Assembly: GCA_016282015.1 (NCBI GenBank)
Contig: JAEEJS010000039.1
Coordinates: 1-52,073 of the forward strand
Direction: 5' to 3'
DNA: 52,073 nucleotides
DNA from: Bacteroidales bacterium
Lineage (GTDB): Bacteria > Bacteroidota > Bacteroidia > Bacteroidales > F082
Position numbers and translations under genes: made by a program. Below are positions 36,313-45,361 of this stretch, piece by piece. The notes beneath the pieces are model-generated. The model worked only from the letters and a program-made list of their open reading frames with translations, was not told where the DNA came from and searched no databases. Numbering within the stretch: position 1 is the stretch's first letter; each line of letters begins with the position of its first letter.

Positions 36313-36342
36313 AAAAAAAGCCGTCATATTGCTTGACGGCTT
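36313..36342 (-). terminator. Rho-independent terminator after gldJ
   Basis: Read on the reverse strand: AAGCCGTCA / TGACGGCTT inverted repeat with a 7-base loop (36318-36342), then a T tract at 36319-36313. It lies between gldJ and murF. Confidence 0.85.
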
Positions 36343-36363
36343 GATTATTTCAAATAGAATGTC

Positions 36364-37743
36364 TTACTTGGCAGTGGCTGCGCCTATCATGTTCATGGCG
36401 CATCTGAAACCTATAGTTGCCGAGCACTTGTCCTCTTCGAGGAAGCGGCGCATTGAAGGGCTCAGGTAGTAAGGGCTGTCGGCCCATGAGCCGCCTTTGT
36501 ACACGCGTGAGTGGTCGGAAATAAGGGTGGTATTGCCGTAGTCGTACATCTGCTTGGTGTAGTCGGTGTCACCGTCCTGGTTGTTCCAATCGTTCTGGAT
36601 GGTTGACATGTAGTCGCCGTCCTTGTAGTTGAGGTTGTCACTGTTGCCACGATATGGGTTCTGGTCGTTGAAATCCTCAAATGAGAGAGGACGATACACA
36701 TCGAGTACCCATTCTGAAACGTTGCCGGCCATGTTGTAGAGGCCGAAGTCGTTTGGCCAGTAGGATGTCACAGGAGCCGGGAATGCAGCGCCGTCGTTGA
36801 GGCTGCCGGCTACGCCCATGTAGTCACCGTTACCTCTCTTGAAGTTGGCAACGAATCTGCCTGTATAATCTTTCTCCTGGCTGCGTAAGCCGTCTGAATT
36901 CCAAGGATAGACGCGGCGGTCGGTGATGCGCTCGTTCTGAGTGTTTGCTATGAGACCCAATGCTGCGTATTCCCATTCAGCCTCGGTGGGGAGTCTGTAT
37001 TTCGGAAGCAGAATGCCGTCTTCCATTCTGACGCTGCGCTCGCCTGTAGGGTTGCTCGGGTTCGGGTCTTCCATGCCTTTGAGCACTATGCCTTTGTATG
37101 AACCGTCGAGGTAACCGTCGGTGGTGAAGTGGTTGTCTTTGTCCTGGTTAGGGTCAAACTCGAGTATGCCGGCTTCGATGAGCAGCATTTCGTTGACGCG
37201 GTCTGAACGCCACAGAGCGTAATCGTTGGCCTGGAGCCACGACACACCGACAACAGGATAGTCGCGGTAAGCCGGGTGGCGGAAGTAAATCTCAACCATA
37301 GGCTCGTTGTATGACATGTTGTTGCGCCATACGAGAGTGTCTGGAAGAGCGCGCTCTATCATCTCCGGATATTCGCTGCCGTAGATGCGGTTCAACCAAT
37401 AGATATATTCCTGATAGTCGAGGTTGCTGACCTCGGTCTGATCCATATAAAATGATGAAACTGTAACCTGACGTGGGGTGTTGTCCCATTCTGAATAGAC
37501 ATTCTCCTGAGTTGAACCCATTGTGAATGTACCGCCCTCGATGGCCACCAAACCCGGACCTGCTTTCTGCTCACGCGACTTGGTTACATAGAAACCACCG
37601 TAGTTGGGGTCGTTGTAATTCCAACCTGTTGAGCTTGATTTGCCGGCTTTCGACTTCTTTGAACCGAAAGAACCGCAGGATACCATAAGAAAACCGCAAC
37701 TCAATACTGCCAAAATGGCGACTAAACTGAATCTTTTACGCAT
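36364..37743 (-). CDS. gldJ: Gliding-motility/T9SS lipoprotein GldJ (FGE-sulfatase fold)
   Basis: 459 residues. Signal peptide with lipobox MVSC (Cys23). The body is a formylglycine-generating-enzyme-like domain: AIEGGTFTMGSTQENVYSEW, FYMDQTEVSNLDYQEYIYWL, ALPDTLVWR, YPVVGVSWLQANDYALWR, RLPTEAEWEYAALG, NVSEWVLDVYRP and SMRRFLEEDKCSATIGFRCA. The pattern of WR-N-N and YNE-PMVE segments fits GldJ better than GldK/PorK. GldJ is an outer-membrane lipoprotein of the T9SS/gliding machinery, thought to be structural rather than catalytic. It is shorter than flavobacterial GldJ. It diverges from porU. Confidence 0.88.
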   Translation of the reverse strand: MRKRFSLVAILAVLSCGFLMVSCGSFGSKKSKAGKSSSTGWNYNDPNYGGFYVTKSREQKAGPGLVAIEGGTFTMGSTQENVYSEWDNTPRQVTVSSFYMDQTEVSNLDYQEYIYWLNRIYGSEYPEMIERALPDTLVWRNNMSYNEPMVEIYFRHPAYRDYPVVGVSWLQANDYALWRSDRVNEMLLIEAGILEFDPNQDKDNHFTTDGYLDGSYKGIVLKGMEDPNPSNPTGERSVRMEDGILLPKYRLPTEAEWEYAALGLIANTQNERITDRRVYPWNSDGLRSQEKDYTGRFVANFKRGNGDYMGVAGSLNDGAAFPAPVTSYWPNDFGLYNMAGNVSEWVLDVYRPLSFEDFNDQNPYRGNSDNLNYKDGDYMSTIQNDWNNQDGDTDYTKQMYDYGNTTLISDHSRVYKGGSWADSPYYLSPSMRRFLEEDKCSATIGFRCAMNMIGAATAK

Positions 37744-37839
37744 TTTTGTTTGTGTTAATATTTCCTATCAATAACTACGAATCATTTCAAATATTGCACG
37801 CTGCAACAAAAAAATGATTTTTTACCTAAATTCAAGCTG

Positions 37840-37847
37840 CAAACATA
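37840..37847 (-). promoter_or_regulatory. Promoter (-7 box TATGTTTG) for gldJ
   Basis: On the reverse strand TATGTTTG followed by C lies about 97 bases before the gldJ ATG. The region beyond it (37850-37920) is dominated by T8 tracts, shared with the divergent porU promoter. Confidence 0.55.
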
Positions 37848-37947
37848 CGACTTTTTTTTGTTGAAATTACGCTTTTTTTTATTTTTTTTGAAAATGTTTT
37901 TGGCAATAAAATTTTGGTTGAAACGTTAAGAATTCTGAAATAATTAG

Positions 37948-37955
37948 TATCTTTG
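37948..37955 (+). promoter_or_regulatory. Promoter (-7 box TATCTTTG) for porU
   Basis: TATCTTTG followed by C, 18 bases before the likely porU ATG at 37974, giving a leader of about 14 bases. Because the box overlaps the first codons of a longer possible start at 37953, it also argues against that start. Confidence 0.6.
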
Positions 37956-37973
37956 CAGATTATATTTTTGAGT

Positions 37974-40900
37974 ATGATGAAATTCAGACGCTATAGGAAA
38001 GATTTCTTGTGTTTTATTCTGGCGATTGCCTTTGCGGTGACTGCCTCGGCCGGCAACTCCGTGCTGAGCAGCGGCACATGGTACAAGATGTCGCTGACCA
38101 CCACGGGAATGTACAAAATCACCTATTCCGAGCTTGTGGACATGGGTGTTGACGTGGCTCATATCGACCCTCGCAACATCAGGATTTTCCACAATGGAGG
38201 AGGAGTGTTGCCTAAAGTCAACAATGTGCCATGTCCGGACGATTTGGTGGAGATTCCGATTTATGTTTATGGCGAGAGCGACGGAGTGTTCAACCAGAAC
38301 GATTACATACTGTTTTATGCCCGCGGACCTGTGGTTTGGAAATACTACAAAGCCCGTCAGATGTATTCGCACATCAAGAATCCTTATTCCGACTATTCGT
38401 ACGTGTTTATGACCGTAGGCAATGAGCCTGGCAAGCGCATAGAGACTGCCACGGCTCCGCAGGGAGTGGGCACTGTCATAAGCGAATATGTGGCAACCAG
38501 ATTGAAAGAAGAGGATTTGATAAACATCAACAACATGGGTTGCACCTGGTTTTTCGATCCCTTCGACGTGACAACTCAGCGCGATTACACCTTCAACTTC
38601 CCAAACGTCATCACAACCAAGACCATGAGGATGAAGGCCTCTATGGCTTCCAGAAACAGCAGCACGGCAACCTTCACATACAGCTATAACGGAACTGCGC
38701 TCTACACCAGGACTTTCGCGGCTTACACCGATCACTACTACGCCCGTACCGACACCATGGCGTTCGGCAATTTCTTCCCGAAAAGCAACAGTGTGACCAT
38801 CAACCTGAAGTATACCAAGCCGGTGGCTTCGTCGGTGGGTTGGCTCGATTTTATTGAACTCAACGGCTGGTGCAGCCTTATGATGAACGGTGACGTGATG
38901 ACCTTCCGTAACCCTGACGCAAGCGACAGCACCGCCATCTATCAGTTTAAGCTTGGCAATGCCACAAGCGCGATAAAGGTATGGGATGTGACCGTACCAA
39001 CAGAGCCTGTGATAATGGACGCCTCGCTGACGGGCTCACAGCTGACGTTCAAGGTGATGGGCAATGTGTACAACGAGTTTATAGCCTTCAACGGCAACAG
39101 TTTCAATAGCGTGACCTTCGTTGGCAAGGTGGACAATCAGAACCTGCATGCCAACAAGGACATCGACTATCTGATTATCACCAATCCGAAATTCCAGTCG
39201 CAGGCCGAACGCCTGAAAGACATACATTCCCGTTTGGACGACCTGGTGATTGACATAGTGCAGCCGCAGTACATCTACAATGAGTTCTCATGCGGAGCTC
39301 AAGACATAGCGGCCATACGAAACTACATCAAGATGCTGTACAATAACAGCAGCGAGGAACATCGTCTGAAATATGTGCTTCTGCTCGGCGACGCTTCGTT
39401 TGACTACAAGAATCCGGAGGTATGCCTGATGCCATCGTGGGAGTCGACAGAGGCCGGCAGCCTGGGTTCAGTGGTGACCGACGATTTCTTCGTGTGTCTG
39501 GGTGATGACGAAGGTGAGATGGAAAACAACTCTTCCATAATCGACCTGGCCATAGGCCGCATGCCTGTCGCCACAGACGAAGAGGCCACTGACGTGATTG
39601 ACAAGATAGAAACCTACATTTCCGGTGACAGCGAAGTGATGAACACCTGGCGTAACACAGTCACCCTGATGTGTGACGATGCCAACTACGGAGAGTTTAT
39701 CAGAAACATGGAGTTTATAGCCGATTCGCTGCCGTATTACGGAGCCGATGTGATAGTCGACAAGATTTATCTGGACGCATACAACCAGGTAGCTACAGCA
39801 AGCGGTCAGCGTTGCCCTGAAATCAACGAGGCCATCACAAACCGTATCGAGAGGGGAAATCTGGTGATGGCATACAACGGCCACGGCGGTGAGATAGGCT
39901 TGGGCGAGGAGAGAATTCTCACCATGCAGGACATCAACTCTTGGACTAACCAGAAGATGTTGCCTCTGTTTGTCACAGCCACCTGTGAGTTCAGCCGTCA
40001 CGACGACCATACACGTACTTCGGCCGGTGAGACAATCTACACCAGCAAGAGGGGAGGCGCAATAGCAATGATAACCACAGCCCGTGTCACAGGTCAGAGC
40101 CAGGCTATTTTGCTGAGGTTTTTCCGCAACATGTTCAAGATGTACGGAGGTGAATATTCCAGATTCGGCGACTGCTTCCTGAGAGGCAAACAGGACGCCA
40201 GCAAATATACAAAGGTGTTTGTGCTGTTCGGCGATCCGGCCCTGCGTCTGGCATATCCTAAGAACAACGTGATGTTGACTCATATCAACGGCAAGCCTGT
40301 ATCTTGGGTGAACGACACCTTGAAGTCGTTGAGCAGTGTTGAGCTTCACGGCGAGGTGCTGGACAACTTCGGTCAGCTGATGAGCGATTTCAACGGTTTG
40401 GTCAACGTGACTGTATACGATAAGGAAAACGTCTATCAGACCAAGGGCGACGAGACCAGCCCAGTGATGAACTTCAAGCTCCGCAACAGCTTGCTGTTCA
40501 AGGGAAAGGCTGAGGTTGTGAACGGCGAGTTCGACATACGTTTCGTGATGCCTAAGGATATCAACTACACCTATGGCAAGGGCTTGATAAGCTTCTACGC
40601 CACTGACTATGTGACTGACGCCAACGGCTCTTTCTCGGAGATTGTGATTGGCGGTTTTGACCCCAACGCAATGCCCGACGAGGATGGCCCCGAAGCCAGA
40701 GCTTTCATTGACGACACTTTGTTTATCAGCGGCGGCATCACCAACGAGAATCCTGTGTTTTACGCCTTTGTGCGTGACAAGAACGGCATCAATATGACTG
40801 GCTCGGGCATAGGACATGACATAACCGTCACTCTGAGCGGAGCCACCAACAAATACTACGAGTTGAATTCGTATTACGAGACTCCTTTCGATCCGGAGGA

Positions 40901-41336
40901 CTACGGCACCATAGCATACCGCATGTACGGCCTGAACGAGGGCGAGCATCATCTTACCTTCAGAGTGTGGGATATCTACAACAACTCTACTACAGTGTCG
41001 CTGGACTTCACCGTCGTCAAGAGCAGCAATCTCACTGTGCTGAAACCGTACAACTCGCCAAATCCTATGACATCATACACCAACTTCTACTTTGAGCACA
41101 ATCAGAAAGGTGAGATGGACATCAGGATAGACATTTACAACATCAGCGGACAGCGTGTGAGAACCATACGCGAGAGCCGCTATGGCACAAGCACACGCAC
41201 CGAGCCTATCTACTGGGACGGCTCGTCCGACAACGGTCAGCCGTTGCGGTCGGGAATATATATCTATAATGTGTCTGTGACAAACGGCAATAACGAGAGG
41301 TCTACTGGGTATTCGAAACTTGTGATAGCACATTGA
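37974..41336 (+). CDS. porU: Type IX secretion system sortase PorU (C25 gingipain-like)
   Basis: 1120 residues from the ATG at 37974 (ATG at 37977 is equally possible). Signal peptide to about residue 27, then a long beta-rich prodomain, then the C25 peptidase domain. Likely catalytic residues are His637 (AYNGHGGEIGLG) and Cys671 (VTATCEFSRHDDH), 34 apart as in gingipains. The C-terminal part has Ig-like modules and a sorting-domain-like end (YNISGQRVRTI, WDGSSDNGQPLRSGIYIY). PorU cuts off the sorting domain of T9SS cargo at the cell surface and attaches the cargo to anionic lipopolysaccharide. It is next to porV. Confidence 0.92.
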   Translation: MMKFRRYRKDFLCFILAIAFAVTASAGNSVLSSGTWYKMSLTTTGMYKITYSELVDMGVDVAHIDPRNIRIFHNGGGVLPKVNNVPCPDDLVEIPIYVYGESDGVFNQNDYILFYARGPVVWKYYKARQMYSHIKNPYSDYSYVFMTVGNEPGKRIETATAPQGVGTVISEYVATRLKEEDLININNMGCTWFFDPFDVTTQRDYTFNFPNVITTKTMRMKASMASRNSSTATFTYSYNGTALYTRTFAAYTDHYYARTDTMAFGNFFPKSNSVTINLKYTKPVASSVGWLDFIELNGWCSLMMNGDVMTFRNPDASDSTAIYQFKLGNATSAIKVWDVTVPTEPVIMDASLTGSQLTFKVMGNVYNEFIAFNGNSFNSVTFVGKVDNQNLHANKDIDYLIITNPKFQSQAERLKDIHSRLDDLVIDIVQPQYIYNEFSCGAQDIAAIRNYIKMLYNNSSEEHRLKYVLLLGDASFDYKNPEVCLMPSWESTEAGSLGSVVTDDFFVCLGDDEGEMENNSSIIDLAIGRMPVATDEEATDVIDKIETYISGDSEVMNTWRNTVTLMCDDANYGEFIRNMEFIADSLPYYGADVIVDKIYLDAYNQVATASGQRCPEINEAITNRIERGNLVMAYNGHGGEIGLGEERILTMQDINSWTNQKMLPLFVTATCEFSRHDDHTRTSAGETIYTSKRGGAIAMITTARVTGQSQAILLRFFRNMFKMYGGEYSRFGDCFLRGKQDASKYTKVFVLFGDPALRLAYPKNNVMLTHINGKPVSWVNDTLKSLSSVELHGEVLDNFGQLMSDFNGLVNVTVYDKENVYQTKGDETSPVMNFKLRNSLLFKGKAEVVNGEFDIRFVMPKDINYTYGKGLISFYATDYVTDANGSFSEIVIGGFDPNAMPDEDGPEARAFIDDTLFISGGITNENPVFYAFVRDKNGINMTGSGIGHDITVTLSGATNKYYELNSYYETPFDPEDYGTIAYRMYGLNEGEHHLTFRVWDIYNNSTTVSLDFTVVKSSNLTVLKPYNSPNPMTSYTNFYFEHNQKGEMDIRIDIYNISGQRVRTIRESRYGTSTRTEPIYWDGSSDNGQPLRSGIYIYNVSVTNGNNERSTGYSKLVIAH

Positions 41337-41396
41337 TGTAAATTTTGATATTTGTACAATATTCACAAATATGCTTCGTTATAAGAGATAATTATT

Positions 41397-41404
41397 TAAT
41401 TTTG
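41397..41404 (+). promoter_or_regulatory. Promoter (-7 box TAATTTTG) for porV
   Basis: TAATTTTG followed by C, 12 bases before the porV ATG at 41417. It would give porV a very short leader independent of porU. Consensus match only. Confidence 0.5.
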
Positions 41405-41416
41405 CAGCAAATTTAA

Positions 41417-42580
41417 ATGGATATGATGAGAAAATCTTTTTTGGTTTTGATGGGTCTTATGATGATGGGTTTCATCGCAAAGGCACAAGATGATTACAAT
41501 GTGATAAGTACGGCAGTGCCTTCAATGATTATTGCTCCGGACGCACGTTCGGCCGGTATGGGTGATATAGGCGTATCAACATCTCCTGATGTTTATTCCA
41601 TGCACTGGAACTCAGCTAAGTACGCATTTATTCAGGATGACTTCAGCATCGGTTTGGCATATACTCCATGGTTGAGAAAACTCGTACCTGACATGAATAT
41701 CGCCTATCTGGCAGTCTCAAAGCGTATGAGCCCGAAGTCGACCATAGCCGCATCATTGCGTTACTTCAACCTCGGTGACATCAACTTCCGTGGCAGCAAC
41801 AATGAGGACCTGGGAACATACAGACCTAACGAGTTCTCAATCGATGTTTGTTATTCACGTAAACTCGGTGACTACTTCTCAGCTGCTGTGGCTGGAAGAT
41901 TCATCTATTCAGACATTACACAAGGACAGGGCAATTACACCACACCGGCATGGTCAGTGGCTGCCGACGTCTCAGTTTACTATCAGAGACCTATCTACTT
42001 CAGCACTATAGACGGTGAGTTCTCATGGGGTGTGTCTATCACCAACATGGGTAGCAAGATGAGCTACAGCAACGCCAACTCACGTACCGACTTCATCCCG
42101 ACCAACCTGCGTTTGGGTCCGTCAATCAAGCTGAATATTGACGAGTTCAACTCAATAGCTCTGGCTGTTGATTTCAACAAGCTGCTGGTTCCTACACCGG
42201 ATCCGGCCGACAGCACCAAGGCATGGCAGAACTACTCAATGATTGAAGGTATGATCAAGTCGTTCTACGAGGCTCCGGGTGGATTCAGCGAGAAGCTGAA
42301 GGAAATCACCATCGGTATAGGTGCTGAGTATTGGTATAACAACGTGTTCTCAGTGCGCGCCGGTTTCTTCCACGAGGCCAAGATGAAGGGTAACCGTCGT
42401 TATCTGACCTTCGGTGCTGGCTTACGTTACAACGTGTTCGCCATAGACGTTTCATATCTGGTTCCGGTCAACAACACAGCCACATCGGGTACCAACCCGT
42501 TGGAGGGCACCTTGAGATTCAACCTCGCCTTCAACATCAACAAATGGGGGGCCAACACCAAATTGGAGTCTGTTGACTGA
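41417..42580 (+). CDS. porV: Type IX secretion system outer-membrane protein PorV (LptO)
   Basis: 387 residues. Signal peptide to about residue 24 (LMGLMMMGFIAKAQ), then PSMIIAPDARSAGMGDIGVSTSPDVYSMHWNSAKYAF, the conserved N-terminus of PorV, and a FadL-like 14-strand barrel. PorV carries cargo from the translocon to PorU. Met3 and Met4 are alternative starts. It directly follows porU on the same strand, as in many Bacteroidota. Confidence 0.93.
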   Translation: MDMMRKSFLVLMGLMMMGFIAKAQDDYNVISTAVPSMIIAPDARSAGMGDIGVSTSPDVYSMHWNSAKYAFIQDDFSIGLAYTPWLRKLVPDMNIAYLAVSKRMSPKSTIAASLRYFNLGDINFRGSNNEDLGTYRPNEFSIDVCYSRKLGDYFSAAVAGRFIYSDITQGQGNYTTPAWSVAADVSVYYQRPIYFSTIDGEFSWGVSITNMGSKMSYSNANSRTDFIPTNLRLGPSIKLNIDEFNSIALAVDFNKLLVPTPDPADSTKAWQNYSMIEGMIKSFYEAPGGFSEKLKEITIGIGAEYWYNNVFSVRAGFFHEAKMKGNRRYLTFGAGLRYNVFAIDVSYLVPVNNTATSGTNPLEGTLRFNLAFNINKWGANTKLESVD

Positions 42581-42608
42581 TTTGGGTTAGATGTTTAGAA
42601 ATAAAAAG

Positions 42609-42642
42609 GAGAGATGACGAAAACGTTGTCTCTCTTTTTTTT
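42609..42642. terminator. Bidirectional terminator between porV and the C25 peptidase
   Basis: GAGAGATGACG (42609-42619) pairs with CGTTGTCTCTC (42624-42634) with two wobble pairs and an AAAA loop. A T run follows on the forward strand (to 42642), and AT-rich sequence gives T-rich sequence on the reverse strand. It serves both convergent genes. Confidence 0.88.
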
Positions 42643-42652
42643 ATTTGCAATT

Positions 42653-45019
42653 CTAGCGTTTGATGAATTTTTTGACTGTGGTGTTGCGGCCGCTGAGGCG
42701 GATAAAGTAGACTCCGTCGGGCAGGCCGCTGCAGTCTAAGTCGATGACGCTTTCGTCCGGATTGGCGGTTGTCTGGATAATAGGCTGGCACAGCAGGTTG
42801 AACACTACGACTTCGGTTGTGACGGGGGCTTCTATGTGTAAAGCGCCGCCGGTTGGGTTTGGATAGAGCTTGACATCGCTGTCGGCTGTTTCGTTGACGC
42901 CTATGCTGCCGGCAATGATTTGACTTTCGTGACGGTAACGATTCTGCTTGGTGGCCACCACTTTGATGACCTGGCCGTTTTCGACGGGCAGGGAGAGACG
43001 CAGTGTCATGGCGTTGCCGTCTGATTTGCGTCTGGCAAGCAGGCGGTCGTTGACCGAGAGGGCCACCATGGCACCTTCGTCAGCTTTGACAGTGACTTGC
43101 AGTGAGCCTGGTAAAACTGTTTCGGCATGTTCAACGCTGAGCTGTCGCGGCAGTTCGGTGTTCAGCTGAAGGTAGGCGTCGCCGAAGTAATGGAACAGGT
43201 TGTGGGTGAGCGCCTTGAGGTTGCTGTTTGAAGGGAAGGACGACTGCTGCAGGAAATATTTTCCGTAGGCATTGGCGTAAGCCGGATACTGAAATTCTAT
43301 GTCAGCCGAGCCGTAGTCGGGCATAAAGTCGGGGTAGAGATAGTCGAAGAAGCCCCATACGTAGGTGTCGTTGACGAAGGAGTAAGACAGCTGTGAGGCC
43401 GCTATGACGCCCACAGCTCCGTCAGGGATGCGCAGAAAACGCTCGGCAAGGCAGTCTTCGTCTCCATTGCCGAAGCTGAAGTCGCCGGTCTGACAGTTGG
43501 CCGACATCACAAAGGTGAGCTTGTCGTTGTGCAGACGGTTGATGAACCAATTGTTGTATTCGGGTTCGCCCCACGACTGGAAAGTGCCGTGGTCGCGGTG
43601 TATTAGCATGAAACTGCCGTCCTCGAGAGCATCGGTAACCTCGTTGGCACCGGCATCCCAGTCGGTGAGATGCGACATGGTAGACGGTATGTATCCCAGA
43701 CCTTCGGGTCCGAAACAGTCGAGTACGGCTGCGGTTTTAGGGCCGGTCGACCAAACAGAGTCGGGGGTGCCTTGATGTATGGCGTTGAGGTGTACTGGCT
43801 CCTTGCCGTGGGCTTCGAAATAGCCGGCCACCACCTCCGAACAGAGTTGGAACCAGCGCTTTAGCTGGAAGCCCATGGCTGTGGTCGGATGAGAATAGTA
43901 GGCTTCGTCGGTGTAGGGATGGCGTTCGTATTGCAGGGTTTTGCCCACCATCAGGGCGGCTTGGTCGCCGTTGGCGGCAGGCAGACGCGCTATCACTATG
44001 TCGGGCAGGCCGTCGTTGTTGAAGTCGACCAGACGGTTGTCGGCCATGTAAGGCTCGTAATGATGCCCTTCGGGATGGTCTTCCAAAGCGAAAGATGTGA
44101 TGCCAAGGGCGGGATTGTTGGAATAGTCACCAAGCAGCAGCACTGCGGCAGGAGCGGGACTCCACTGCAGGTAGGCTCGTTTCAGGAAGGCCTTTAGGGA
44201 ATCGGCTGTGTTGTCACAGGCCTCATGCAGAGGCAGCACTTTGGTGATTATGCCTTGAGTCTCACGGAAAATCCTAAGGCTGTCGGCCCATGATAGTATG
44301 GCTTCGTCGTCAGGGGTTATTATGAGATAGTCGCAGCCTTCGCGACGGTCTTGCGGAATTAGGTAGTCGTATTCGTCAAACTTGTCGAAAAACTCCGGAT
44401 TGATGACCAGAGATCTGTAAAGACTGTAGTCGGATAGGGAGTTTTCAGCAAACTGGCTGAGGCTTGGGCTTTCCTCAAAACGGCAGCAGACAACGGCTTC
44501 GTCTATGGTACGCAGCTGATGCCTGACAGGGTTGTATTGCTCCAGGGCCACGCTAACCAGCACCAGATCGAAGTCGCGGTAAGGCAGACGTTGTGCGATT
44601 ATTGGTTCAGCCGGAAAGAAAGAGTCTCTGGAATATATCTGAGGATCTTCAGAGGCAATGGCATCTGAGGGGTCGAGGTCGTTTGACAGCGGGGCTGCCG
44701 GGGCGACGTGGGCGTTCTCAATTATGCGCTCGGCTTTAGAGTCGAGGGTGATTTGGAAGCTGGCGTCTTTGGGGATGGCAATGTATTTCGAGACAGTCTT
44801 GAGGTCTGGCGAGCCTGGGTCAGCCGGAATGAAGCCTGTGGGAGAGAGGCCGGAGCCGATGCTGAAGGTGACAACGGAGGCAGTGGAGCTTGCGCGACTG
44901 CCGTAGGCGGGGGCAGAGCCGCCTGAGACAGGCTGAGCGTCGCCGCTTTGCGCAAAGCCGACAGCGTTGACGAAGGCGGTCAACAGCAGCAACAGCGATA
45001 TTTTAGCCAGTCTTGTCAT
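42653..45019 (-). CDS. Secreted C25 (gingipain-fold) cysteine peptidase with T9SS sorting domain
   Basis: 788 residues. Signal peptide about 1-23, a prodomain to about 225, then the C25 domain from YLIITPDDEAILSWADSLR. Likely catalytic residues are His477 (LIHRDHGTFQSW) and Cys509 (MSANCQTGDF), 32 apart; ADNRLVDFNNDGLPDIVIARLP is also typical. The end (VKLYPNPTGGALHIEA, LDCSGLPDGVYFIRL, ending FIKR) is a type A T9SS sorting domain. It is therefore a T9SS-exported protease, encoded beside the PorU/PorV genes. Substrate specificity is unknown. Confidence 0.9.
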   Translation of the reverse strand: MTRLAKISLLLLLTAFVNAVGFAQSGDAQPVSGGSAPAYGSRASSTASVVTFSIGSGLSPTGFIPADPGSPDLKTVSKYIAIPKDASFQITLDSKAERIIENAHVAPAAPLSNDLDPSDAIASEDPQIYSRDSFFPAEPIIAQRLPYRDFDLVLVSVALEQYNPVRHQLRTIDEAVVCCRFEESPSLSQFAENSLSDYSLYRSLVINPEFFDKFDEYDYLIPQDRREGCDYLIITPDDEAILSWADSLRIFRETQGIITKVLPLHEACDNTADSLKAFLKRAYLQWSPAPAAVLLLGDYSNNPALGITSFALEDHPEGHHYEPYMADNRLVDFNNDGLPDIVIARLPAANGDQAALMVGKTLQYERHPYTDEAYYSHPTTAMGFQLKRWFQLCSEVVAGYFEAHGKEPVHLNAIHQGTPDSVWSTGPKTAAVLDCFGPEGLGYIPSTMSHLTDWDAGANEVTDALEDGSFMLIHRDHGTFQSWGEPEYNNWFINRLHNDKLTFVMSANCQTGDFSFGNGDEDCLAERFLRIPDGAVGVIAASQLSYSFVNDTYVWGFFDYLYPDFMPDYGSADIEFQYPAYANAYGKYFLQQSSFPSNSNLKALTHNLFHYFGDAYLQLNTELPRQLSVEHAETVLPGSLQVTVKADEGAMVALSVNDRLLARRKSDGNAMTLRLSLPVENGQVIKVVATKQNRYRHESQIIAGSIGVNETADSDVKLYPNPTGGALHIEAPVTTEVVVFNLLCQPIIQTTANPDESVIDLDCSGLPDGVYFIRLSGRNTTVKKFIKR

Positions 45020-45024
45020 ATCGG

Positions 45025-45032
45025 CAAAAGTA
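45025..45032 (-). promoter_or_regulatory. Promoter (-7 box TACTTTTG) almost touching the peptidase start codon
   Basis: On the reverse strand TACTTTTG followed by C ends 6 bases before the ATG at 45019. If transcription starts at the usual distance, the mRNA would begin within a base or two of the start codon. The box also borders the rpmH terminator. Confidence 0.5.
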
Positions 45033-45033
45033 C

Positions 45034-45066
45034 AAAAAAAAGAGACAACTTACATTGTCTCTTTTT
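45034..45066 (-). terminator. Terminator after rpmH (symmetrical hairpin)
   Basis: AAAAAGAGACAA (45037-45048) pairs perfectly with TTGTCTCTTTTT (45055-45066) around a 6-base loop. It is followed on the reverse strand by a T tract down to 45034. It ends rpmH transcription and is immediately followed by the promoter of the C25 peptidase gene. Confidence 0.88.
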
Positions 45067-45106
45067 CAACCTTAAATAATTAATTATTAGGTACGGCTTC
45101 GCCGAA

Positions 45107-45253
45107 TCAATACTCGTCAGATACTGTGAGTTTCTTTCTGCCTTTAGCGCGGCGGGCTTTCAAAACCTTACGGCCGTTAGCAGTTGACATTCTCTCTCTG
45201 AAACCGTGTTTGTTCTTGCGTCTTCTGTTCGATGGTTGAAATGTACGTTTCAT
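45107..45253 (-). CDS. rpmH: 50S ribosomal protein L34
   Basis: A 48-residue gene read directly from the reverse strand: [19 protein letters not shown], then [20 protein letters not shown]. This is the L34 consensus; it ends SDEY with TGA at 45109-45107. In many bacteria rpmH lies near dnaA and the origin, but no dnaA, rnpA or yidC is seen here. It stands alone between a promoter and a terminator. Confidence 0.96.
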   Translation of the reverse strand: MKRTFQPSNRRRKNKHGFRERMSTANGRKVLKARRAKGRKKLTVSDEY

Positions 45254-45305
45254 TGTCTTATGTATTTATTTTTTTCTTTTTTATCTGACCTTAAAATTCG
45301 GACTG

Positions 45306-45313
45306 CAAAAGTA
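45306..45313 (-). promoter_or_regulatory. Promoter (-7 box TACTTTTG) for rpmH
   Basis: On the reverse strand TACTTTTG followed by C lies 52 bases before the rpmH ATG. A TTTG occurs 15 bases upstream of it (shorter than usual). Same box sequence as at 45025-45032. Confidence 0.55.
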
Positions 45314-45361
45314 CAAATTATTTAAATACAAAAAACATTTTTTTGAAAAAATTTTTCAAGC

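Noticed and set aside
37953..37973. Seven-residue extension of PorU
   Set aside because: Its codons overlap the -7 box of the promoter; the ATG at 37974 keeps the signal peptide intact.
39468..40952. 494-codon open frame antisense to porU
   Set aside because: Long antisense frames arise from the GC-rich codon pattern of a real gene. The predicted protein is His/Val-rich with no recognisable domain, and porU is well supported.
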